Assembly (NCBI RefSeq): GCF_039534915.1
Contig: NZ_BAAAWE010000001.1
Span: forward strand, 62,001-126,000
Reading direction: 5' to 3'
DNA: 64,000 nucleotides
Source of the DNA: Streptomyces roseofulvus
Lineage (GTDB): Bacteria > Actinomycetota > Actinomycetes > Streptomycetales > Streptomycetaceae
Shown here piece by piece: positions 26,258-35,576 of this stretch. The notes beneath the pieces were generated by a model. The model ran no database searches. It was not told the DNA's origin and saw only the letters and a program-made list of their open reading frames with translations. Position numbers and translations under genes: made by a program. Position 1 is the stretch's first letter. The number at the start of each line of letters is the position of its first letter.

Positions 26258-26794
26258 ATGAAGCAGCTACGCCGATTCGTGGTCCCCTTGGCCGCCGCAC
26301 TGAGCCTCGTGAGCATGCCCGCCGCCTCCTTGGCGTCACCCGTCCCGGCCGATCTCGTGCAGCTCTCCTGCACCGAGACCACCACCGCTTCCTACTCCCC
26401 GCCTCTCCTCAACACCCCGCAGACAACGACAGTCGCCTCCCATTCCGACATCGGTCCCTGCGTCGGGCTCCCCGGCGGCTACACCTCGGCGACCACCTCG
26501 GCCCTCTACAGCGCTGTCGTCGGCTGCACCCAGCTGGTACAGAACCTTCCCGGTTCCAAGACGTACACCTGGAACGACGGCACGACGAGCACCTTCACCT
26601 ACACCCGTGTGAGCACCCGGGTCCTCAACGGAACCACGCAGATCGAATTCGCGGGCGCCATCACGGCGGGAACGTTCCAAGGAGCCACCGCCGTCGAGAC
26701 GGGCACGGCCGCGAACACTCAGCTCATGGCATGCTCGACCACGGGTGTCGCTGAGCTGACCTTCGCCGGGGTCCTCAACATCACAGGCCTTTGA
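26258..26794 (+). CDS. Secreted four-cysteine protein, paralogue 3
   Basis: 178 residues from ATG 26258 with GGAG five bases upstream. The signal peptide ends near ASLASPVPA. The mature domain has SCTETTTASYSPPLLNTPQ, IGPCVG, VGCTQL and LMACSTT, plus WNDGTTSTFTYTRVSTRVLN and GAITAGTFQGAT, matching paralogue 2 block for block. A perfect 14-bp terminator begins eight bases after the stop. The inverted arrangement relative to the other two suggests duplication followed by inversion. Confidence 0.7.
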   Translation: MKQLRRFVVPLAAALSLVSMPAASLASPVPADLVQLSCTETTTASYSPPLLNTPQTTTVASHSDIGPCVGLPGGYTSATTSALYSAVVGCTQLVQNLPGSKTYTWNDGTTSTFTYTRVSTRVLNGTTQIEFAGAITAGTFQGATAVETGTAANTQLMACSTTGVAELTFAGVLNITGL

Positions 26795-26802
26795 CCTCTC
26801 GC

Positions 26803-26838
26803 GGCAGTGTCCCCGCAGCCGGCCGCGGGGACACTGCC
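26803..26838 (+). terminator. Terminator of secreted paralogue 3
   Basis: GGCAGTGTCCCCGC, an eight-base loop and the exact complement. It begins eight bases after the stop codon at 26794. Confidence 0.8.
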
Positions 26839-27540
26839 GGGCGCCCCGGTGCTCATCGCTCGTTCCGGCCTGCGAGGCCGATGTGGTCTGCGACCGCGTC
26901 CAGGAACCGGCTCAGCTCGGCATCTGGAGGGCACACATCAGGCCGGTCGCGTCGATGACCTGGCCGCTGCGAGCCAATGGCCCGCGGTCCGCATCGCCTC
27001 AGCCAGAGTGGGAGTCAGCGCGGCCAGAACCTCTACCGCCTCGCAGACGTGACGGCAGACTGTAGGAATCCCGATGCCGAACCCGGCGGCGGCTGGGCAT
27101 AAGTGTCGCCGCACCACAGATGGGCCAGGGCCAGCGGAGCCAGACGGACCGGCGTGAGGCGGCGCCACCGGGTGCCGATCGCGCGGCGTCGAACCGTGAG
27201 ATGCCCGGCGGGGTGGCTCCTGGTCCCAGGCGACCTTGGTCGTGAACCCGTCCGCCAGAAGCTTCATTGGCGCGCAGAGCCCGCCAACCGCCAGACCGCC
27301 GCCCGGTTGAAAAATCTCAGTCACTCGCCCCGCCGGTGTCGGTCTCGTTCCACCAAGGCGTTCGACTTCCAACGTGGCGCCCAACGAGCGCACCTGCGCG
27401 CAGGGCGTAGCCGGAGGTCGTCGGGGAGCAGCAGCGTCAGTCCCGTACCGCCGTGGGTGAGGGCCGTACCACCGTCGACGTCGGCGTCGTCCCACCGGGA
27501 CTGTCCGTCCTGCGCGCCCCGGCGTGTATCAGCGGACGGG
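26839..27540. other. Remnant DNA: transposase fragment and unknown C-terminus
   Basis: About 700 bp without an intact gene. On the minus strand it holds a short C-terminal-like frame (PDAELSRFLDAVADHIGLAG, ending NER, about 26847-26930) and the IS5-type transposase fragment annotated separately. 27200-27540 shows no gene. Confidence 0.5.
26965..27190 (-). pseudogene. IS5-superfamily transposase, N-terminal fragment
   Basis: Two frames together give RRLTPVRLAPLALAHLWCGD and TYAQ, then AAGFGIGIPTVCRHVCEAVE and VLAALTPTLAEAM, the helix-turn-helix region of HTH_Tnp_4-type transposases. There is a frameshift after TYAQ, and the catalytic core is missing. Confidence 0.55.
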
Positions 27541-28632
27541 TCAGCCGTCTGCGAGGTCGTCTGCGTGGACGCTGCCGTCCTCGTCGAGGCGCGGGTGCAG
27601 CGCCGAAGGGGTGCGGGTGTTGGTGTCGGAGGGGCGTGGGCCCTCGGGTCCGTCGGGGCCCCAGCGCAGCAGGCGTCGGGAGCGAACGATCCGGTAGACG
27701 GTGCCGTGGGCCTCGACCTCGTCGCACCTGCTGGCACGCAGCCTGTCCGCGGCCTGCGCAAGTTCCTTGAGCTCCGCGGCTGCCTTGTCGGTGGTGCCGT
27801 TGGGTGGGTTGCGGGCGTCGATGGTGCGGTCGGCGTCGGTGGGGATCAGGCTGCGGATGCGGGGTTCCATCCAGGTCAGGGCGAAGTCCAGGGTGCGGCG
27901 GGCATCGTGGGCGGTGGCGTGGAGGCTGCTGCCCGCAGACCACTCGCCGTCGCCGGACCGCTCGGTGATCAGGAACGCCGCCGGCATCAGCAGGACGTCG
28001 GGATGGCTCTCCACGGCACGTGCGGAATCGGCGACGACGGCGTCGGGGAAGCGGGTGCCGCTGTAGGCCAGGGGGCGCAGGGCGACGCGCTCCGCCGCCT
28101 GCAGTGGGGAGAGGGGCGCCTCGGGGTCGAGGAGGAGACCGTCGTCGACCTTCGGGCTGCGGGCGCCGGGGCCCCAGTCGGGGGTGAGGGGTTCGGGGTC
28201 CGTCGGACGTGGGGTTTCGATGGCGCCGCGGCTGTCGACGGCCGCGTACTCCTCTGCCCACACGACGCGGTAGCGGGTGGTGCCCACGGTGAGCTCGTCG
28301 ACGGGCTCGGTCTCCAGACGGGCGACCGCCGCCAACAATGGGCGGCGTTCCTCCCTGCTCTGCGCCTCGTCCTTCGCCCGGAACCACAGCAGGGAGTTCA
28401 GCGCGTCACGGGCATCCTGCGGACAGCCGTGCGCGACCTCGACCACCACCCGCCACCGCCGCCCGTCCCCCGGCCCCTGGGCGGCGACGCCGAACAGCGG
28501 GCCGCGGACCGCCAGACCGCTGTAGCGATCCACGGCATCGAGGGCATCAGCCTCGATCGCGGCCTCGACGGGCTCCACCGGAACCCTCACCACCACCGGC
28601 CACTCCCCCGGGCCCGCGTCCACATCGCTCAT
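27541..28632 (-). CDS. DUF5954 family protein
   Basis: 363 residues from ATG 28632. It has two similar beta-alpha units with the DUF5954 hallmark: ELTVGTTRYRVVWAEEYAAV, PRPTDPEPLTPDWGPGARSP and, near the end, EAHGTVYRIVRSRRLLRWGP with GPEGPRPSDTN. No signal peptide or membrane helix, so it is cytoplasmic. DUF5954 is an actinobacterial family of unknown function, and the length is typical. The gene is single; downstream only IS debris follows. Confidence 0.85.
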   Translation of the reverse strand: MSDVDAGPGEWPVVVRVPVEPVEAAIEADALDAVDRYSGLAVRGPLFGVAAQGPGDGRRWRVVVEVAHGCPQDARDALNSLLWFRAKDEAQSREERRPLLAAVARLETEPVDELTVGTTRYRVVWAEEYAAVDSRGAIETPRPTDPEPLTPDWGPGARSPKVDDGLLLDPEAPLSPLQAAERVALRPLAYSGTRFPDAVVADSARAVESHPDVLLMPAAFLITERSGDGEWSAGSSLHATAHDARRTLDFALTWMEPRIRSLIPTDADRTIDARNPPNGTTDKAAAELKELAQAADRLRASRCDEVEAHGTVYRIVRSRRLLRWGPDGPEGPRPSDTNTRTPSALHPRLDEDGSVHADDLADG

Positions 28633-29365
28633 GCCACCATCGTCGCGGGCACGGTCCGCTCACATTGCCGTCTCCCCGGAATTCCACCTCCCACCGGCTC
28701 CCGCTCTCGCCGCTCGCCTGCCTCCGCGCGATCGTCTCGACCTCACAGGCCGCCCGGCGGATCAGCCGTTCGTACCGCCCGTCGGCACGCCTCTCGGGTC
28801 CCCCGGATGCTGGCGCCCCGCCACCCGACTCGACGGCAGAGGTCGGCGGCGTCTATCGGGGCGTTGATGTCCCGGGGGGGGTGGCGCAGAGGGGGCCGGA
28901 GGCTGGTACCGGCGCGATGTCGCCCTCGGCGGCACTTCCGGCTTCGGTGGCCGGGCCCGCGGCCTGCATCTTCGTATTGGGTTTACTCTGGGGCGCCTTC
29001 CTCTCGGCGGCGCGAGGGTAGAGACGTGCGCGGTGGGTGGCGGCCGAGCCGGCGGGTCGTGTACGGGGTGCATCGGCCGCGGCGGCCGCAGGCGGGGCCT
29101 TCGTCGCGGTGCGGGCCCAGCGCAGCCTTCCCCCTGGCCTGTGCCTGGTCCGCCAGCGCACTTGGGCGTGAAGACCGCGCCGATCCATCCGTCTCCGCAG
29201 CACCCTGGCATCCCTATGAGCGGAGAGCCCTGTCCGAGTGTCCTTCAAGTCTACTCAGGCGCAACCAATTTGACGATGCATCAGTTAGACCAGTCATTGC
29301 GCCACGTCGGCCCTGGTGTGATCATGAGGCCTCGAAGCAAGATCATCGATCTTTGGGGAGGGAAC
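28633..29365. other. Mostly gene-free region upstream of the protease
   Basis: About 730 bp. It contains one possible 34-codon membrane peptide (28917-29021), several G-homopolymers, and near its right end a less G+C-rich promoter region with TTTGACG at about 29269. Other frames look non-coding. Confidence 0.45.
28917..29021 (+). CDS. Possible small membrane peptide
   Basis: 34 codons from ATG 28917 to TAG 29019-29021. It has one hydrophobic segment (GPAACIFVLGLLWGAFLSA) followed by a basic end. There is no strong SD directly upstream, so coding status is uncertain. Confidence 0.25.
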   Translation: MSPSAALPASVAGPAACIFVLGLLWGAFLSAARG

Positions 29366-30106
29366 ATGAAGGTCCGCCTGGGCTTGGCTGCCTTCGGCCT
29401 GGCGCTGTTCACCACGCTGAGCGGCGCTGGACCGGTATCGGCCGAGGAGGGTGTCGTCCTGCCTGTGGCGCAGCTCGATGGGGCCGAGGCAGATCCCGCC
29501 ATCGTCAACGGGGAGTACGCGGATTCTTCGAGTGGGATGGCCGCTGTCTTCTCGAACGGCAAGTTCGTGTGTTCCGGCTCGATCATCGCGGAGCGCTGGG
29601 TGCTGACGGCCAAGCACTGCGTCGGCGGATCGATGTCGGTACGCGTCAAGAGTCTGGACCGCACGACGGGCGGCGGTGTGGTGACGGTGGATGACACCAA
29701 GGTCCGCACGAACCACGACATTGCCCTCCTTCACCTGGACCGCTCGGCCAACGCCGAATACGTGCGGCTGGCGTCGGCGCACCCTGCGGAAGGAACCACG
29801 AACTACATATTCGGCTGGGGTGCGACCTGCGGGGGGTGCAACTCGTCCGTGAAGCTGAAGCGCGCCACGGTCAAGGTGACCGACGTCAACGCGGTGGACT
29901 ACTACGGCGGGCGGGCCATTCAGAGCGTCAAGATCAACGGCCTCGCCTGCTACGGCGACTCCGGCGGCCCGCAGTTCAAGCTCGTGGACGGCCTGCGCTA
30001 TCAGGTGGGCGTCCTGTCCACGGTGGGATCGGGCTGCACGAGCTTCAACAGGTACGCGAGCGTGCCCACGAGCCTCGACTGGATCAAGCAGGTCGCGGGG
30101 CTCTGA
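29366..30106 (+). CDS. Secreted chymotrypsin-fold serine protease
   Basis: 246 residues from ATG 29366, three bases after GGGGAGGG. The signal peptide ends near PVSAEE; the mature N-terminus is probably IVNGEYAD after a propeptide. The S1-family triad is complete: His in LTAKHCVGG, Asp in NHDIALLHLD, Ser in CYGDSGGPQF. The residue six before the catalytic Ser is Leu (LACYGDSGG) rather than the Asp of trypsin, so cleavage after Lys/Arg is unlikely and a hydrophobic P1 is inferred. Cysteines fit two or three disulfides. The gene is followed by a hairpin and has no inhibitor gene beside it. Confidence 0.9.
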   Translation: MKVRLGLAAFGLALFTTLSGAGPVSAEEGVVLPVAQLDGAEADPAIVNGEYADSSSGMAAVFSNGKFVCSGSIIAERWVLTAKHCVGGSMSVRVKSLDRTTGGGVVTVDDTKVRTNHDIALLHLDRSANAEYVRLASAHPAEGTTNYIFGWGATCGGCNSSVKLKRATVKVTDVNAVDYYGGRAIQSVKINGLACYGDSGGPQFKLVDGLRYQVGVLSTVGSGCTSFNRYASVPTSLDWIKQVAGL

Positions 30107-30122
30107 CCTACCCGCCCTCACC

Positions 30123-30151
30123 ACGGCCCGCCGAGATCATCGGTGGGCCGT
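30123..30151 (+). terminator. Terminator of the protease gene
   Basis: ACGGCCCGCCGA, loop GATCA, then TCGGTGGGCCGT form a 12-bp stem with one wobble pair, 16 bases after the stop. Confidence 0.7.
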
Positions 30152-30609
30152 TCGGCGTGGGCGGGTCCGCGTCGGTCCCGATGGCGCCGAGTATCGGTTC
30201 GGCGGAGGAGGGTGAGAAGGCTGGCGCAGTCGAACGGCGGCAACGGCAACGGCGGCGGATGCGGGGCAGGCCCCGGAGCGAGAGGCGAGTCCCGTCGCCT
30301 CGGCCGCCTGGACGCTGCCGGCGACGAAGAGCACCGTTGTCGCGGCAGGTCCGGCGAGCTTCGGTTCGGCCGACCCTTCCTCCCTCGTGCGAAAGCCCGG
30401 CGTGACGGCTCAGGGCAGGCGCATGCCGAAGGTGTTCTCGACGCAAGGCGGTCGACGGCTCGGGCACGGCGGGTGCCGGTCATGAGAGAGAGTCCGAGGT
30501 GGCGGGCGAAGGGGCGAGTCACCGCGCGCACAGGTGCCACGTACACCGGAGTGCTGCGCGCGGCAGTTCAGCTGCCGGCTGTCCACCCGGTCCACCCTCT
30601 GGTCGACGC
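30152..30609. other. Gene-free region
   Basis: About 460 bp between the protease terminator and the next hairpin. Frames on both strands are arginine/proline-rich artefacts of high G+C; nothing supportable was found. Confidence 0.45.
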
Positions 30610-30647
30610 GCACAGGACGGCGCCATCACAATGGCGTCGTCCTGTGC
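30610..30647. terminator. 17-bp hairpin
   Basis: GCACAGGACGGCGCCAT, loop CACA, then the complement with one wobble pair. It lies 24 bases downstream of the minus-strand frame ending at 30671 and would terminate transcription in that direction. Confidence 0.6.
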
Positions 30648-30670
30648 ACCGCCGACGCCAGGACCGTCCG

Positions 30671-30874
30671 TTACCTGGTGCCGACGAGCGTCGCGGTGAG
30701 GGCGGCCAGCACGATGGCGGCCGCGATCACGGTCATGACGTACAGGAGAAGACCGGCCCCCTGTTCCCCGCGAAGTCGCAGGCGCCGCAGACAGCGACCG
30801 GCGCCAACACGCACGCAGGTCATGCCGTCGGGCTGCGCGGCGGGGCGATCCTCGCCGAGTGGGGTGCGGGTCAC
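30671..30874 (-). CDS. Possible small membrane protein
   Basis: Up to 67 residues; the credible part is the last 35, with one membrane helix (LLYVMTVIAAAIVLAALTAT) and a short basic tail. The N-terminal half is arginine-rich and may be out of gene; an internal ATG at about 30754 is an alternative start. The main support is the strong hairpin just after its stop. The region 30875-31047 shows nothing further. Confidence 0.3.
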   Translation of the reverse strand: MTRTPLGEDRPAAQPDGMTCVRVGAGRCLRRLRLRGEQGAGLLLYVMTVIAAAIVLAALTATLVGTR

Positions 30875-31047
30875 ACCCAGGGGAACGGGCCCGGCGCCCG
30901 GGACGGCACGGCCCCTGCCCGCCTTGTGATCAGATCGTCACCGCTGTCTGTGACGGTGAGCGGCCGAACAGGCCGTCGAGGGCGGGCCCACCTGCACAAA
31001 GGGGTGCACGGTGTTTGGCGGTCAACAGGCTGCCGCCGTGTTCGGTG

Positions 31048-31410
31048 TCACCTGGTGCTGGCGAGCTTCACGAGCGCGCTGCGGCCCTTGTAGGACTTGT
31101 GGATCTGGACGCGCTCGCCGTACCCGCAAGCCTTTACCTCGTCCGCGTAGTTCCGCCCTTCCGGGGTGATGCGGACTGCCGCGCACCAGGGGTCGCGCCG
31201 GGTGTCCTCCACCCATCCGTCGACGTAGAGCATGGGCTGGCCTTCGACCTGGCGGCAGGTCAGGGTCCAGTGGGCCTCTCCGGCGGGGATCTTCGGAGAG
31301 TCGGTGTGGGGGCAGGTGGCCGCGCTGGCGGGCGTCGCGGTGGCCATGACCGTGCCACCGAGCAGGAGGGCGGTGGCCAGGAGAGTCCGGAGGGTGGAGA
31401 CCGGGCGCAT
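31048..31410 (-). CDS. Small secreted protein
   Basis: 120 residues from ATG 31410 with AAGGA seven bases upstream. The signal peptide (LRTLLATALLLGGTVMATAT, cleavage ASA) is followed by an 89-residue domain with four cysteines (ATCPHTD, TLTCRQV, PWCAAVR, KACGYGE) and the block MLYVDGWVEDTRRDP. The short, disulfide-rich extracellular build is similar to the secreted protein at 50509. The family is unknown. It is monocistronic. Confidence 0.7.
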   Translation of the reverse strand: MRPVSTLRTLLATALLLGGTVMATATPASAATCPHTDSPKIPAGEAHWTLTCRQVEGQPMLYVDGWVEDTRRDPWCAAVRITPEGRNYADEVKACGYGERVQIHKSYKGRSALVKLASTR

Positions 31411-31938
31411 GGGTGTCCTTCCGTTGGGCTTGTGTCGACCGTAGGGCCCCGGGCGGAAAGATGATCACCAATGCCACGCAGGGGTGACACAGTGCATCCT
31501 TGCGGGTGACCGGCCCGGGGCGGGGTTCACGCGACTCGGGGGACTTTGAGCTGGTCCCAGGCGGTGCGGCCGGGGCAGGCGTCGGCGGCGCCGGTGTGGT
31601 CGCGCCGGCGCTGGGCAGCAGGCGTGGCTCTGGCGGTCGGCCTCGCCCCAGCGAAGGCCGGGGCCGAGGTCGGCGGCGAGCGAGCGGGCGGTGTCGACGG
31701 CCGGCTCGGAGAAGTCGAGGCCGACGACGCAGGCGGCGCCAGCGTCGGGGGCGTTCTTGAGGCAGCGGGTACGAAGTTCTGCAGGCTGCGGACGCACCTC
31801 ACTGACCGGCCGGCTCCAGAGGCAGCAGCACGCCCGGGCTCGCCCCGCGCACTCCTTCACGGCCACGTAGTGGCCGCCCACGACGACGCCTGCGGACTCG
31901 GGACCGGCCACTGCGGCCGGGGGCAGGGCCGGCCGGGC
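31411..31938. other. Region with methyltransferase remnant
   Basis: About 530 bp between the small secreted gene and the helicase. It holds a broken methyltransferase fragment (annotated separately) and otherwise no gene. Confidence 0.45.
31640..31800 (-). pseudogene. SAM-dependent methyltransferase fragment
   Basis: The frame encodes RTRCLKNAPDAGAACVVGLD, then FSEPAVDTARSLAADLGPGL. This looks like motif I/II of class I methyltransferases (V-x-G-V/L-D-F-S followed by an AR helix). Both ends are missing. It sits just downstream of the helicase gene. Confidence 0.35.
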
Positions 31939-34626
31939 TCAGGCCCAGGTGACGCCGAGGTCCGTGAGCGCGGTGCGCTGGGCGGGGTTGAGTTTGTCAC
32001 GGCGCTGTTTGGTGTTGGCATACCAGATGCCGAGCTTGTGCTCATGTGGTTCGCCGTCGACGAGGAGAGTCTCGGTGTGGCCGCGGGCAGGAACAGCGCC
32101 TGTCCCTTCGCGGGCGGTGAACTGGGCAAGGGCGGCCAGGCCACGGCGGAAGGCCGCCGGCACCTTCCCCTCCCCCTTCCCTGCCTCTTCGCGGGGGGCG
32201 GGTGCCGGTTCGGCGGGCGGGGTAACACCGAGGGCGGTCAGGCGGGCGCGCTGCTCGTCGGAGAGCGCGTCCCAGGCGCGGTGCTGGCGGGTGATCCAGG
32301 CGCCGAGGTCGTCGCCGTCATAGACGACGCCGGGAGCGATGACAGGCAGGCGGCCGCCGGGTTCGTCGGCGGCGAGGCGGGCGAGGACGCGGTGGTGGCG
32401 CTGCCAGTCCAGCGGCCAGGGACAGTCCCAGTCCAGGTCGATGGCGGCGAGCTGGGCGGCGCGGGTCGCCTCCCGTTCGGGGTCCTTGCCCAGACCGTCG
32501 GGGCGGCGGAGGTTGGCGACCAGCCGGCCGATCGCGATGGTGTCCTCGTCAGACTCGCCCCATTCGGCATCTTGGCGGGGAGCGAGGTGACCGTGGGCGC
32601 GGTGGTAGGAGCGCAGGGCGGCGAGTTTGGTCTCCCATGCCTCGTCGCCGGGCTCCCAGACCATGCCCTCGGCGTCGAGCTGGTCCTTGCGGTGGGGCTC
32701 CAGGGTGCCGGCGCGGAGGTTCTTGCGCTGCTGGTGAATCCAGCGGCCCAGCGGGAACTCCTTCGCCCCGCCAGCGGTGGGGAGGGCAGTGACGGTGTCG
32801 TAGGGGACGGCGTACAGGCCCTCGATGCCGTTCTCGGTGCGCCAGCGGCGCAGGGCCTGGTAGCCCTCCAGCCAGACCAGGGACTCGGGCCGGTAGACGC
32901 GGGTGCGCAGGAACGCGGCGATCGTGGCCGGGTCGCGGGGTGTGGCGAAGTGCAGGAGGGCGGACTCGACGGCGGCCTGCCTGGCGTTCTCTGCGGTGTC
33001 GTGGTCCTGGCCGTCGCCGCCTTCGCCGCCCGGGGCTGTGCCGGCGGGGATGATGCGGCCCTCTTCGTCGCGCTGGAGGTGGGTGGTGCGGTGGTGTTCG
33101 CGGCGGGTGAGGGCGCGGGAGGCGATGTCGGCGACGAGGTGTTCGGAGTGGGAGCGCAGGCCGTTGAGGACGGCGACGAGCGGGGCGTAGGAGGCGGAGG
33201 CGATCATGTCCTTCGGGTCCTCGTCGGCGTGGAGGAAGACGGGGACGATGATCCGGGCGGTCTTGGCGGTGCCGTCGGGGTTGGGGCGTAGGGCGCGGCC
33301 GATGTTCTGGACGATCTCGACCTGGGAGCCGCGGGTGTCGGCGAAGCAGACCGCTTCGACGCCGCGTTCGCCGGTGATGTCGACGCCTTCGCCCAGGACA
33401 CGGACGGACGCGAGGAACGCGCGGTGGACGCGGCGGTGGTGCTTGTCGATGCCGTTGGCGAACTGGGCGAGCGTTTCGCGGCGCTCGGCGACCTTGTGGT
33501 CGCCGCACAGCCACGCCGACCACACCCGGTCCGGGGGGACGTGGCGGCCGGGGTCGAGGTCGTAGAGGCGGGCGCTGATCGAGGAGGCCGGCGTCTTCTC
33601 CGCGGCGGCCAGCGCGTCGAGGGACGGCTCGGCGGCATAGAGCTCGGCAGCGGTTTTGGGGAGCTTGGCGGCGAACGCCTCGGCCTCTTCCACCCGGTGG
33701 TGGAACGTCATGACGGTCTTGAGGTTGTGGCGGGCGGCGTGTTCCAGGAGCGCGGCCTGGAGCAGCGCGAGCCGGCGGCCGCGCAGTGCTTCCTCGGAGA
33801 TGCCGAGGATGGGGTCGGGGTCGCGGATCTCCAGCACGTCGATCTCGAAGCCGGCGAGGATCTCCCGGGTGACCGCCTCCGACAGTCCGAGCTCGTGAAT
33901 CCACTCGCCGTAGACCCCGTCGGGGTCGCTGGCCATCGAAATGACCGGCGGCTGGTCTTCACCGGCACTGGGGCGTGGGGCGGCGAGGATCCGCGGGGTG
34001 GCGGTCATGTAGAGGCGGAAGGCGGCGGGGATGCGGGTGTTGTCGTGGATCGCGGCCCACGGGCGGGCCGCGTCACCGACGGTGCCGTGCGCCTCGTCGA
34101 CGACGGCCAGGTCGAAGCCGTCCAGGCGCTGCCCGTACATCCGCTCGCCGCCCGCCAGGGCCATCTCCAGCGGGCCGCGGATCTTCGCCCGGCCGGTGAT
34201 GTCCCACGGGTCCTCGCGGTCCACTAGGGAGGCGTACGTCGCGAACACGACGACCGGACCGCTGCCGGCCCACAGGGCGAGCTGGATCGGGTTCGTCGTG
34301 ACGCGCACCCCCAGAGCTTCGAGGACCTCGTCGCCGTGCAGGGAGCAGACCGCGACCATGGGAGCGGTGTGGCCGACCCGGCGCCAGGCCTGCGCGGTCT
34401 GGGCGAGGAGGTCGAGGGTGGGGACCATGACCAGGACCCGGCCGTGGGGGAAGAACTGCCGTGCGGCGGCCGCGGCGGTGATGGTCTTGCCGGAGCCGGT
34501 CGCCGAGACGTACGTCGCCCGCTCGCCCTCGGGCCTGGGGGTCCTGGTGTGGGGCCAGCCGAGCCACGCCTGGATCGCGTCCAGGCCGGCCTTCTGATGC
34601 TCCCGCAGCTGGATCGTCGTGGTCAC
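31939..34626 (-). CDS. DEAD/DEAH-box helicase with helicase-associated repeats
   Basis: 895 residues from GTG 34626, nine bases after AAGGAGA; the open frame continues upstream but there overlaps another gene. Superfamily 2 motifs are present: Walker A TGSGKT (about 43-48), DEAH (177-180), TATP (208-211), and in RecA domain 2 LGEGVDITGERG and QNIGRALRP. The last 300 residues contain about four helicase-associated (HA) units of the form LGRWIHQQRKNLRAG or LGIWYANTKQRRDKLN. Helicases with HA repeats are common near streptomycete replicon ends; the telomeric TtrA helicase is of this general kind, but I cannot say this is TtrA. It lies downstream of a DNA-binding gene and 4 kb from tpg, suggesting a role in replicon maintenance or transfer. 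Confidence 0.85.
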   Translation of the reverse strand: MTTTIQLREHQKAGLDAIQAWLGWPHTRTPRPEGERATYVSATGSGKTITAAAAARQFFPHGRVLVMVPTLDLLAQTAQAWRRVGHTAPMVAVCSLHGDEVLEALGVRVTTNPIQLALWAGSGPVVVFATYASLVDREDPWDITGRAKIRGPLEMALAGGERMYGQRLDGFDLAVVDEAHGTVGDAARPWAAIHDNTRIPAAFRLYMTATPRILAAPRPSAGEDQPPVISMASDPDGVYGEWIHELGLSEAVTREILAGFEIDVLEIRDPDPILGISEEALRGRRLALLQAALLEHAARHNLKTVMTFHHRVEEAEAFAAKLPKTAAELYAAEPSLDALAAAEKTPASSISARLYDLDPGRHVPPDRVWSAWLCGDHKVAERRETLAQFANGIDKHHRRVHRAFLASVRVLGEGVDITGERGVEAVCFADTRGSQVEIVQNIGRALRPNPDGTAKTARIIVPVFLHADEDPKDMIASASYAPLVAVLNGLRSHSEHLVADIASRALTRREHHRTTHLQRDEEGRIIPAGTAPGGEGGDGQDHDTAENARQAAVESALLHFATPRDPATIAAFLRTRVYRPESLVWLEGYQALRRWRTENGIEGLYAVPYDTVTALPTAGGAKEFPLGRWIHQQRKNLRAGTLEPHRKDQLDAEGMVWEPGDEAWETKLAALRSYHRAHGHLAPRQDAEWGESDEDTIAIGRLVANLRRPDGLGKDPEREATRAAQLAAIDLDWDCPWPLDWQRHHRVLARLAADEPGGRLPVIAPGVVYDGDDLGAWITRQHRAWDALSDEQRARLTALGVTPPAEPAPAPREEAGKGEGKVPAAFRRGLAALAQFTAREGTGAVPARGHTETLLVDGEPHEHKLGIWYANTKQRRDKLNPAQRTALTDLGVTWA

Positions 34627-34703
34627 GCGACCTGGTCTCCTTCGGGAAGCGGGGACGTCGTGCACGCAGACGTCCTTTGGAGGCTCTCCGGCTTGATCAC
34701 CGT

Positions 34704-35576
34704 TTACTCCTGCGGGTCCGGGTCGGCGGGGTGCTCGCGGGCGGTGACGATGATGTTGCGCCAGGAGCTGTGAGACGTGGGCTGGTCGGACTGCCGGCTG
34801 AGACGCTCGATCAGCTCTACCTGAGGGGCGCCGGGGTGCTCGGCGATGACCCGGCGTGCGAGGGCCAGGCGGGGGTCGCCGTAGTAGGGGTAGGGCTGGC
34901 TGTTGGTGCTGCCGGTGCGGCGGCGGCGGACGGGCTGGGCGGCGGTGATGTCCTTGCGGGTGGTGGCGTAGGTGACGGCGTCGCCGCGGCGCCACTTCGG
35001 CCGCTTGCGGGCGACCGGGTCGCCCCATGCGGCCGGTTCGGGGAAGCCCGGGGGCGGCGTGATGGCGGCCTTGGCGACCCAGCTGTGGTCGCGGTGCCCG
35101 AGGATCCGGCCGAACTCCGAGGAGCCGATCAGGTCCTCGGGATCGCCGGCCGCGGCCTCCTCGTCGACTTCGGTGCGGATCGAGCGGGCCGAACCCTGCT
35201 GCCGGGCGTACCAGTCGGCCCATTCCTGGGCGTCCCAGTACTGGGTGCGGCCGATCCGGGTGGCCGGCGGGTGGCCGTTCGTGTCGCGGGCCGCCCACAG
35301 GGAGGCGAGCTTGGCCCGGCTGATGTGGTGTTCCCGGATGAGGTCGTCGCGGCTGCGCAGGTGCGACGGCACCTCGGGGTTGAGCCGGCGCCGGTCCCAA
35401 GCCTCCCACTCCTCGGCGTCCCAGAACATGACGCCGCCGATCTTGGTGGGGAGGGGGTCGGGGTGGCCGTTGGTCTCGCGGGCGGCCCACCAGCGTTCCA
35501 GCGCGCTCATGGCGTAGCCGTAGCGGTCGTGGATGTCCTGGCGCGACAGCACGTCGCGGCCGTCGATGCTGATCAC
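34704..35576 (-). CDS. DNA-binding protein with repeated MerR/excisionase-like modules
   Basis: 290 residues from GTG 35576, four bases after GAGGAGA, overlapping the preceding gene's stop (GTGA). Two clear modules share WAARETNGHP (about 30-39) and WAARDTNGHP (94-103), each followed by KIGGVMFWDAEEWEAW or RIGRTQYWDAQEWADW. A third, more divergent module spans about 140-200 (LIGSSEFGRILGHRDHSWVA). These resemble the short winged-helix domain of excisionase/MerR proteins. The C-terminal part (RRVIAEHPGAPQVELIERLS) is helical. The helicase gene starts 77 bp downstream, so the two are probably one operon. Confidence 0.7.
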   Translation of the reverse strand: MISIDGRDVLSRQDIHDRYGYAMSALERWWAARETNGHPDPLPTKIGGVMFWDAEEWEAWDRRRLNPEVPSHLRSRDDLIREHHISRAKLASLWAARDTNGHPPATRIGRTQYWDAQEWADWYARQQGSARSIRTEVDEEAAAGDPEDLIGSSEFGRILGHRDHSWVAKAAITPPPGFPEPAAWGDPVARKRPKWRRGDAVTYATTRKDITAAQPVRRRRTGSTNSQPYPYYGDPRLALARRVIAEHPGAPQVELIERLSRQSDQPTSHSSWRNIIVTAREHPADPDPQE

